Shown here in pieces: positions 1 to 5,252 of a stretch of DNA of 28,916 nt. Source of the stretch: a bacterium. GTDB lineage: Bacteria; Vulcanimicrobiota; Xenobia; Xenobiales; Xenobiaceae. The DNA is taken from assembly GCA_022839105.1 (NCBI GenBank), contig JALHDH010000026.1, positions 1 through 28,916 of the forward strand, written 5' to 3'. The notes below the pieces were generated by a model that saw nothing but the letters and a program-made list of their open reading frames with translations, was not told the DNA's origin and did no database searches. Made by a program: the position numbers and the translations under genes. The number at the start of each line of letters is the position of its first letter. Position 1 is the stretch's first letter.

Positions 1-59
1 TAGAGCACGTCGACCCGTCCCGTCCGGACCGCCGTGTCGACATAGGTGGCCAGGATCGG
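1..59. repeat. 59-bp perfect direct repeat, copy in Amj domain 2
   Basis: Bases 1-59 are identical to 817-875. The offset is 816 bases, a multiple of three, so both copies are read in the same frame and encode the same stretch of the two Amj domains. Identity stops at base 60; flanking homologous sequence is much more diverged. The copy starts exactly at the window edge and may extend further left. Confidence 0.9.
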
Positions 60-1064
60 AGCGTAGACCTGTTGGGCCAGTCGGGTGATCAGGAAGAAGA
101 AGTTGTAGACCGCCAGGGCCGTGGCCACGTTGCGGGTGATGGCCGCCGAGACGCGCGAGGCCACGGTGGTCGAGGCCAGCAGCGTCACCAGGGCATTCAG
201 GGCCACCAGGGCCCAGAGGCTGTCGGCCAGGCCGGCCCCTCCCTCGCCCAGGTAGGTGGTTCCGGCCTGGATCAGGGCCACGCCCAACGGCAGGACGGCC
301 AGGCCCAGCAGGCCTCCGATGAAGTTTCCCAGTCCCAGGTAGAAGCTCATGGCCAGGACGTCCTGTTCGGGCCGACTCTTCTTGACCGCCTGGTCGGTGA
401 TCACCGCCGCCTTGGGATCCACGAAGAGCGTGAAGGCGATGGCGGCGAAGGCATTGACCAGTCCCGAGAGCAGGACCGCGGTGGCCTCGAATCTCGGGAG
501 CAGCGCGCTGACGTGCAGGGCGCACAGGGCCCCCACGGTCCACACCGCGCTGGCCGCGATGTTCCAGGCCAGGAAGTCGAGCGGAAGCTTGCCGCCTCCC
601 CGGCTCCACGAGACCAGGAGCGCGGGACTGCGCAGGCAGCCCAGGAGCGTGCGGAGTCCGCGGGGCGTCCCCGCGCCCATGAGGACCCGGACCATGGAAC
701 CGTGGTCCTGGACGGCCCGGATTCCGGCCTCGTAGACGGCCACGAAGGTGGGAAGCAGGATCCAGGACAGGAAGGCTCCGACCGCGGCGCCGACCACCAC
801 CCATTGGATCTGTCCATAGAGCACGTCGACCCGTCCCGTCCGGACCGCCGTGTCGACATAGGTGGCCAGGATCGGCAGATAGAACAGGTTGGCGAAGCGG
901 GTGAACATGAAGAAGATCGAGGAGACCGCCAGGGCCAGCGCCACCTGCCCTGTGCGGACCGCTGCCGGGCGAGCCGCCACGTTCAGCGTGGTCAGCATCG
1001 AGACCACGCCCGCCAGCAGGGCGATGAACGCGAGTCGGGGATCGGTCAGGAGGCAGGGGTCCAT
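1..1064 (-). CDS. Tandem double-domain Amj-family (lipid II flippase-like) membrane protein, 3' end outside window
   Basis: The frame runs from ATG at 1064 off the left edge, giving 354 codons without a stop. Residues about 11-266 read as a complete Amj/DUF2837 domain: an early VRTG followed by a hydrophobic stretch, FTRFANLFYLPIL and YVD at 67-71, then VNAFAAIAFTLFVDPKAA and ITDQAV at about 203-226. Amj is known in Bacillus subtilis as an alternative to MurJ that flips the peptidoglycan precursor lipid II, and is about 270 residues long. From about residue 282 a second copy starts, with NFFFLITRLAQQVYAPIL and again YVDTAVRTGRVDVL, before the sequence ends. The protein is therefore a head-to-tail duplication that could form one pseudodimer of about 12 membrane helices. 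No good Shine-Dalgarno precedes the ATG. Family assignment rests on motif recall; the double architecture is visible directly. Confidence 0.75.
   Translation of the reverse strand, partial: MDPCLLTDPRLAFIALLAGVVSMLTTLNVAARPAAVRTGQVALALAVSSIFFMFTRFANLFYLPILATYVDTAVRTGRVDVLYGQIQWVVVGAAVGAFLSWILLPTFVAVYEAGIRAVQDHGSMVRVLMGAGTPRGLRTLLGCLRSPALLVSWSRGGGKLPLDFLAWNIAASAVWTVGALCALHVSALLPRFEATAVLLSGLVNAFAAIAFTLFVDPKAAVITDQAVKKSRPEQDVLAMSFYLGLGNFIGGLLGLAVLPLGVALIQAGTTYLGEGGAGLADSLWALVALNALVTLLASTTVASRVSAAITRNVATALAVYNFFFLITRLAQQVYAPILATYVDTAVRTGRVDVL
817..875. repeat. 59-bp perfect direct repeat, copy in Amj domain 1
   Basis: This is the partner of bases 1-59, inside the first Amj domain. It covers codons for PILATYVDTAVRTGRVDVL. 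The identity at every third-codon position contrasts with the diverged sequence on its upstream side. This suggests gene conversion, or an assembly break at a repeated k-mer. Confidence 0.9.
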
Positions 1065-1086
1065 GGGGCGGCTTGATTCCAGGCCG

Positions 1087-1100
1087 AGGGGTGCACCCCT
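1087..1100. promoter_or_regulatory. 14-bp perfect palindrome in the divergent Amj / secreted-protein intergenic region
   Basis: The sequence AGGGGTGCACCCCT equals its own reverse complement. It lies 23 bases upstream of the Amj start and about 140 bases upstream of the secreted-protein start. Palindromes of this size between divergent genes are often dimer operator sites. No promoter hexamers could be assigned around it, so the role is inferred. Confidence 0.3.
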
Positions 1101-1238
1101 GCGGGTCGGGCGGCTGTTTTCCCGTGGCTGGAGTCCGGGGAGGGCAGCCGGTTCCGGGCGGGTAGGGGAACCCCGGGGGGGCGCCGAAGGTCCCCGGGTT
1201 CAGAAAGACGCACCGTGCAGATCGAAAGGAGTGATCCT

Positions 1239-1751
1239 GTGAAGCGAACCTTCCTGCTGCTGGCCACCTGCCTGGTGGCCCTGGGGGGGCTGATGGCCCC
1301 GGCCCAGGCCCGGGTTTCGACCCACGAGATGAAGATTGTGGTCAACGGGATTCCGTTCCACGGAGAGTGGGCCTTCATCGGGGAACGCCCCTATGTGGGG
1401 GTCGAGTCCTTTGGAAAGGCCCTGGGCTCTCCGCGTCAGCATCACCTGTTGGGCTGGTGTCTGGAGCCGGCGGGCAGCACCGCCAACTGCGATGCCGACC
1501 CCCTGGAGCTGGCCGTGCACTCGCGGGGCCAGGCCCTCCAGACCGTGCGTCACGGTGGCGTCACCATGGTGGATCTCCGTCAGGCCGCGCAGGTCCTGGG
1601 CCTCTCTTTCCTTCATCGCTTCCATGACCGAACCTTCATGGTGGGTCAGCCTTCCTTCGGCGAGAGCGCCAAGGGAGACCAGCACCGCCGCAGGACCCTC
1701 AAGAACGACTATTACGAACTCCGTCCGCCCATCTGGCCGCCCCGCTGGTAG
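1239..1751 (+). CDS. Secreted protein with copper-amine-oxidase-N-like stalk domain, unknown role
   Basis: The start is GTG at 1239, because a clear AAAGGAG Shine-Dalgarno lies at 1225-1231; an in-frame GTG at 1215 has none. The product is 170 residues. It begins with a Sec signal peptide (basic KR, a hydrophobic run with LLLATCLVALGGL, cleavage likely after AQA at residue 24). The mature part starts with a beta-rich segment, IVVNGIPFHG...AFIGERPYVGVESFGKALG, which resembles the stalk or copper amine oxidase N-terminal domain seen in many exported bacterial proteins. Two cysteines in WCLEP and ANCDAD could form a disulfide. The tail is basic, then aromatic and proline-rich (RPPIWPPRW). A strong hairpin follows 20 bases after the stop. 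The gene stands alone, divergent from the Amj gene. Export is well supported; function is unknown. Confidence 0.8.
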   Translation: MKRTFLLLATCLVALGGLMAPAQARVSTHEMKIVVNGIPFHGEWAFIGERPYVGVESFGKALGSPRQHHLLGWCLEPAGSTANCDADPLELAVHSRGQALQTVRHGGVTMVDLRQAAQVLGLSFLHRFHDRTFMVGQPSFGESAKGDQHRRRTLKNDYYELRPPIWPPRW

Positions 1752-1771
1752 GTCGTCGGAGGGGGGAACAT

Positions 1772-1807
1772 CTCAGGGGGCGGACCCGTCAGGGTCCGCC
1801 TCTTGAG
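1772..1807 (+). terminator. Strong stem-loop after the secreted-protein gene, no U-tract
   Basis: Bases 1772-1787 pair with 1792-1807 around a GTCA loop. The inner nine pairs (GGCGGACCC with GGGTCCGCC) are perfect; the outer part includes two G-T pairs. It starts 20 bases after the stop codon, as a transcription terminator or mRNA 3' stabiliser would. There is no T-run, so Rho-independent termination is doubtful. The right arm is the first unit of the 27-bp array, which links the two structures. Confidence 0.45.
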
Positions 1808-1922
1808 CTCTTCCGTCAGGGTCCGCCTCTTGAGATCTTCCGTCAGGGCCCGCCTCTTGAGAACTTCCGTCAGGGCCCGCCTCTTGAGATCTTCGGTCAG
1901 GGTCCGCCTCTGACATCTTCTG
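1788..1922. repeat. Five-copy 27-bp tandem repeat array
   Basis: Units begin with GTCAGGG at 1788, 1815, 1842, 1869 and 1896, exactly 27 bases apart. The fifth unit has lost one base, and a decayed sixth start (GTCCGGG) falls at 1922. Each unit carries a GTCAGGGyCCGCCTCTTGAG core. Units 3 and 4 have GGGCCCGCC where 1, 2 and 5 have GGGTCCGCC. The next six bases vary (GCTCTT, ATCTTC, AACTTC and so on). There are no unique spacers, so it is not a CRISPR array. The period is a multiple of three and the array is open in more than one frame. Confidence 0.9.
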
Positions 1923-1982
1923 TCCGGGGGAGCTGGCAGACTGTCTGGAGGGGCAGGCGACGGGATGAAGGGAGACTCCGCA

Positions 1983-2156
1983 ATGCAGGTGGATGCCTAT
2001 ACCAGGTTTGTGTTGACCGTGATCGCCTTGTGTCTGGTCCTGGGGCTGGCGCGCGACCTGGCCGGTCCGGCCGAGGCCCGGGGTGAGGTGGTTCGGGTGG
2101 ATGTGGTCCGGGTGGGAGGGCTGAACGTCTTCGACGGCAAGATTCCCGTGAAGTAA
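1983..2156 (+). CDS. Small single-pass membrane or secreted protein, 57 residues, unknown function
   Basis: ATG at 1983 is preceded by AAGGGAG at 1968-1974 with 8-base spacing; the in-frame ATG at 1965 overlaps this site and is rejected. The product starts MQVDAYTRFVLTVIALCLVLGL, a short polar segment followed by one hydrophobic helix (about residues 9-24). This could be an anchor or uncleaved signal. A charged, valine-rich tail ends in FDGKIPVK. Small proteins with a very similar opening (QVDxYTRxVLTVIA) occur in several diderm bacteria as far as I recall, without a known role. The gene lies just upstream of ligA on the same strand, separated by a small hairpin. Good ribosome binding site and codon use support a real gene. 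Confidence 0.7.
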   Translation: MQVDAYTRFVLTVIALCLVLGLARDLAGPAEARGEVVRVDVVRVGGLNVFDGKIPVK

Positions 2157-2177
2157 GCCCTGACCCCTTCGGAGGGA

Positions 2178-2193
2178 GCCCTCTCGGGAGGGC
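2178..2193 (+). other. Small stable hairpin between the 57-residue gene and ligA
   Basis: GCCCTC at 2178-2183 pairs with GAGGGC at 2188-2193 around a TCGG tetraloop. It lies 21 bases after one stop and 12 bases before the ligA start. No U-tract follows. It may act as a processing or attenuation element, or simply fold near the ligA ribosome binding region. Confidence 0.4.
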
Positions 2194-2205
2194 GAATCGC
2201 CGGGA

Positions 2206-4272
2206 ATGGCTTCCCTTGAAGTGCTCCGGGAGATCGAGGAACTCCGCCGGGAGATCCGCCGTCACGACCGCCTGTACTACGTCCTGGACTCGCCCGAGAT
2301 CAGCGACGCCGAGTACGATCTCCTCTTCCGAAGGCTCCAGGCCCTGGAGGAGGAGCACCCCGATCAGGCCCGGCCCGATTCCCCGACCCGGCGGGTGGGA
2401 GGCAGCCCGATCGACGAGTTCCAGGCCGTGCTGCATCCCGCTCCCATGCTCAGCCTGGGCAATGCCTTCACTGCCGGCGAGTTGAGGGATTTCGATACCC
2501 GGGTCCGCCGTCGACTGGCCGGGGTCTCGGCCACGGCCAGGGACCAGGAGGACGTGCCGGACCGCCTCGAGTACCTGGCCGAGCTCAAGATCGACGGCCT
2601 GGCGGTCCGACTGGTCTACCGCCAGGGGCGCCTGGTCCTGGCCGCCACCCGGGGCGACGGGGTCCGGGGGGATGAGATCACCCACAACGCACGGACCATC
2701 CGCTCGATCCCCCTGCTTCTGGAGGGAGAGGATCTGCCCGAGGAATTGGAGGTCCGCGGCGAGGTCTACATGAGCTGGCCGGATTTCCGGCGCATGAACC
2801 AAGAACAGGCCGGCTCGAACGAGAAGGTCTTCGCCAATCCCCGCAACGCGGCGGCCGGCTCGCTCCGCCAGAAGGACCCCTCGGTCACCGCCCGTCGCCC
2901 CCTGAGGTTCCTGGCCTATGGCCTGGAGACCGCGATCCCCGGCCTGGAGCGTCATTCCCGGGCCCTGGAGTTCCTGGAAGGCCTGGGCTTCCCGGTCAGT
3001 CCCCGCCGCGAGCTCTTCGCCGGGATTGAGCCGGTCCTGGCCTTCTGTGAGTCCTGGCACACCCGTCGCCACGAGATCGACTTCGAGATCGACGGGGTCG
3101 TGATCAAGATCGACCGCTACGACCTGCAGCGTGAGCTGGGAACCATCTCCCGCTCTCCGCGTTGGGCCATCGCCTACAAGCTTCCCTCGACGCAGGTCAC
3201 AACCCGGGTCGAGGGCATCGAGATCTCGGTGGGCCGCACGGGAACCCTGACGCCCGTGGCCCTGCTCGAGAAGCGGCTGGTCGACGGCAGCGAGGTCAGT
3301 CGGGCCACACTGCACAACGAGGACGAGGTGCGGCGCAAGGATGTCCGGGTCGGAGACACCGTCTTCGTCCACAAGGCGGGTGCGGTGATCCCCGAGGTGC
3401 TGGCCGTGGTGCCCGAGTTGCGGCCCGAGGGGACGCGCCCTTTCGAGATGCCCACCTGTTGTCCGGCCTGTTCCGGCGAGGTGGTCCGCGACCCCCAGGA
3501 GGCGGCCACGCGCTGCGTCAACCCTGCCTGTCCGGCCCAGTTGGAGGGCTGGCTCCGCCACTTCTGCTCGCGCCGGGCCATGGATGTCGAGGGCTTCGGA
3601 GAATCCCTTCTGCACCAGTTGGTGGCTCGAGACCTGGTGAAGGACCCGGCGGATCTGTACCGCCTGAGCCTGGAGGATCTCCTGCCGCTGGAGCGGATGG
3701 GTCCGACCCTGGCCGAGAAGCTGCTGCGCAACCTCCAGGCCAGCAAGCAGCGTCCCCTTCATCGCCTGCTGGTGGGGCTGGGCATCCGGCATGTGGGCGA
3801 GCATGTGGCCCAGGTCCTGGCCTTTCGCTACCCCAGCCTGGAGCAACTGGCCTCGGCCAGCCAGGAGGAACTGGCCACCGTGCACGAGGTCGGCCCGGAG
3901 ATCGGAGCCAGCGTGGCGGGCTATTTCGCCGATCCGGCCAACCGTGATCTGCTGGGGCGACTGGCCGGGGCCGGGGTTCGGACCACCGGGGAACCCCAGG
4001 CCCCACCCGAGGCCCGCCTGCCCCATCTGGAAGGCAGGACCTTCGTGCTGACCGGAACCCTTTCCCGGATGACCCGGGAACAGGCCAGCGCGCGCCTGAA
4101 GGCGGCCGGGGCCCGGGTGGCCTCCAGCGTCTCGAAGAAGACCAGCTTCGTCGTGGCCGGAGCCGAGGCCGGCTCGAAGCTGACCCGGGCTCAGGAACTG
4201 GGGATCCCGGTGCTGGATGAGGAAGAGCTCGAGGCGATGCTGGCCTCGAGCGGACCTCCCGAAGAACCGTAG
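2206..4272 (+). CDS. ligA: NAD+-dependent DNA ligase
   Basis: LigA seals nicks between Okazaki fragments and in repair, using NAD+ to form a ligase-AMP intermediate in the cytoplasm. The 688-residue product has the full bacterial layout. The NAD+-binding Ia domain carries HDRLYYVLDSPEISDAEYD at 20-38. The adenylation domain has the nucleotidyl lysine in KIDG (K128) and a second motif, DGVVIKID, at 296-303. An OB fold follows. A Cys4 zinc finger is formed by C419, C422, C437 and C442 (CPAC...C-N-x-x-CPAQ). Helix-hairpin-helix repeats come next, and a C-terminal BRCT domain spans about 608-688 (FVLTGTLSRMTREQA, SKKTSFVVAG). Length is normal for the family. ATG at 2206 gives the expected N-terminus, though its Shine-Dalgarno is weak. 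Its last 82 bases overlap the convergent RNase Z-like gene. Confidence 0.97.
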   Translation: MASLEVLREIEELRREIRRHDRLYYVLDSPEISDAEYDLLFRRLQALEEEHPDQARPDSPTRRVGGSPIDEFQAVLHPAPMLSLGNAFTAGELRDFDTRVRRRLAGVSATARDQEDVPDRLEYLAELKIDGLAVRLVYRQGRLVLAATRGDGVRGDEITHNARTIRSIPLLLEGEDLPEELEVRGEVYMSWPDFRRMNQEQAGSNEKVFANPRNAAAGSLRQKDPSVTARRPLRFLAYGLETAIPGLERHSRALEFLEGLGFPVSPRRELFAGIEPVLAFCESWHTRRHEIDFEIDGVVIKIDRYDLQRELGTISRSPRWAIAYKLPSTQVTTRVEGIEISVGRTGTLTPVALLEKRLVDGSEVSRATLHNEDEVRRKDVRVGDTVFVHKAGAVIPEVLAVVPELRPEGTRPFEMPTCCPACSGEVVRDPQEAATRCVNPACPAQLEGWLRHFCSRRAMDVEGFGESLLHQLVARDLVKDPADLYRLSLEDLLPLERMGPTLAEKLLRNLQASKQRPLHRLLVGLGIRHVGEHVAQVLAFRYPSLEQLASASQEELATVHEVGPEIGASVAGYFADPANRDLLGRLAGAGVRTTGEPQAPPEARLPHLEGRTFVLTGTLSRMTREQASARLKAAGARVASSVSKKTSFVVAGAEAGSKLTRAQELGIPVLDEEELEAMLASSGPPEEP

Positions 4273-5249
4273 CGCGGGGGGGCCAGGGTCTGGGCAAAGG
4301 CCTCCCGGGCCTCGGCCAGGTGAGGGGCGGGATCCTTCTGGTAGCGCCGGGAGTAGTGGAAGAGGTGCAGCCTGGAGGCCTGGAGCTCGGCTGCCAGGCG
4401 GCCTGCCTGGCGGGCCGTCATGTGCAGGTTCTCCCGGGCCTTTTCGCGTTGAGGGTGAAGGTAGGAGGCCTCGCACCAGAGCTCGTCGACCGGCCGGGCC
4501 ACCTGCCGCAGGGCGGCCACGGTCTTCTTGTTGAAGATCGTGTCGGTCACGTAGGCCATCCGTCGGCCCGGTCGCGAGAGCAGGACTCGTCCGGCCAGTT
4601 CCCTGGCCTCGAAGGCGCGCCCGTCGATCTGCAGATCTCCGGAGAGTTCGCCGCCCCCGGCCAGGCGCTTGAGCTCGGAGAGCCAGGGGCCAGGGGCCAG
4701 CCCGGTGGCGCGCAGGGCCTCGCGGTCCACCGAGTGTCCGGTGGGCTCTTCGAGAACCCACGCCAGGCAGGGCACCCCGTGCTCCATCCAGGCGAAGCGC
4801 AGGTTCACCCCTCCCGGGAGGGCCAGGAGGCCTTCGTGGGGAGCGCGAGGGCCCGGTTCCTCGGCAAAGCGCCGCCGGCATTCGAAGCGGGTCCAGAGGG
4901 CCTGTTCGGGGAGGATCTCGCAGACCTCCAGGATCAGCTCGGAGTCCTCGACCAGGTTCCAGGCATAGCCGGTCAGTCGCCCCCGGACATGGGCGCTCAG
5001 GCCTTCGGGGCCGTAGAAGGTGAGTGTCCCGGAGGTGCCCAGGTGCATCCGGAGGAGCGCGTCGAACCCGATGAAGTGGTCGATGTGGGCGTGGGTCAGG
5101 AAGACCCGGTCCACGCGCTGCAGATCCCGGGGGCGAAGCGGCGTCAACGTGCCGCAATCGATGAGCCAGGCCCCCGGCTGGCCCTCCAGCTCGACGAAGA
5201 CGGCCGGATCCTCCCAGGGGGCGTTGACCAGCTTCAAGCCCAGCCTCAT
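4191..5249 (-). CDS. RNase Z-like metallo-beta-lactamase-fold hydrolase
   Basis: The 352-residue product has the two-metal site of the tRNase Z branch of the metallo-beta-lactamase fold: HAHIDH (H53, H55, D57, H58), H157 in MEHG, D236 in VTDT and H298 in FHYSRRY. The last resembles the HFSxRY motif typical of RNase Z (ElaC). Length is close to short-form RNase Z. It could mature tRNA 3' ends or act on another phosphodiester, since a flexible exosite arm is not obvious. The start lies only three bases beyond the stop of the sensor kinase gene, so the two are almost certainly co-transcribed. The last about 25 residues are a serine-rich low-complexity tail, encoded entirely antisense to the BRCT end of ligA. 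This suggests the stop codon drifted into the neighbour. Confidence 0.85.
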   Translation of the reverse strand: MRLGLKLVNAPWEDPAVFVELEGQPGAWLIDCGTLTPLRPRDLQRVDRVFLTHAHIDHFIGFDALLRMHLGTSGTLTFYGPEGLSAHVRGRLTGYAWNLVEDSELILEVCEILPEQALWTRFECRRRFAEEPGPRAPHEGLLALPGGVNLRFAWMEHGVPCLAWVLEEPTGHSVDREALRATGLAPGPWLSELKRLAGGGELSGDLQIDGRAFEARELAGRVLLSRPGRRMAYVTDTIFNKKTVAALRQVARPVDELWCEASYLHPQREKARENLHMTARQAGRLAAELQASRLHLFHYSRRYQKDPAPHLAEAREAFAQTLAPPRYGSSGGPLEASIASSSSSSSTGIPSS

Positions 5250-5252
5250 TCC

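Noticed and set aside
72..1076. Plus-strand frame of 334 codons at the left edge
   Set aside because: It is a glutamine/glycine-rich shadow of the Amj-family gene on the opposite strand.
1788..1922. Could the 27-bp array be a CRISPR array?
   Set aside because: Units abut directly with no unique spacers, and no cas gene is present.
1897..5157. Minus-strand open frame of about 1086 codons across ligA
   Set aside because: It is antisense to ligA and out of frame with the RNase Z-like gene; composition is low-complexity and no motif is present.
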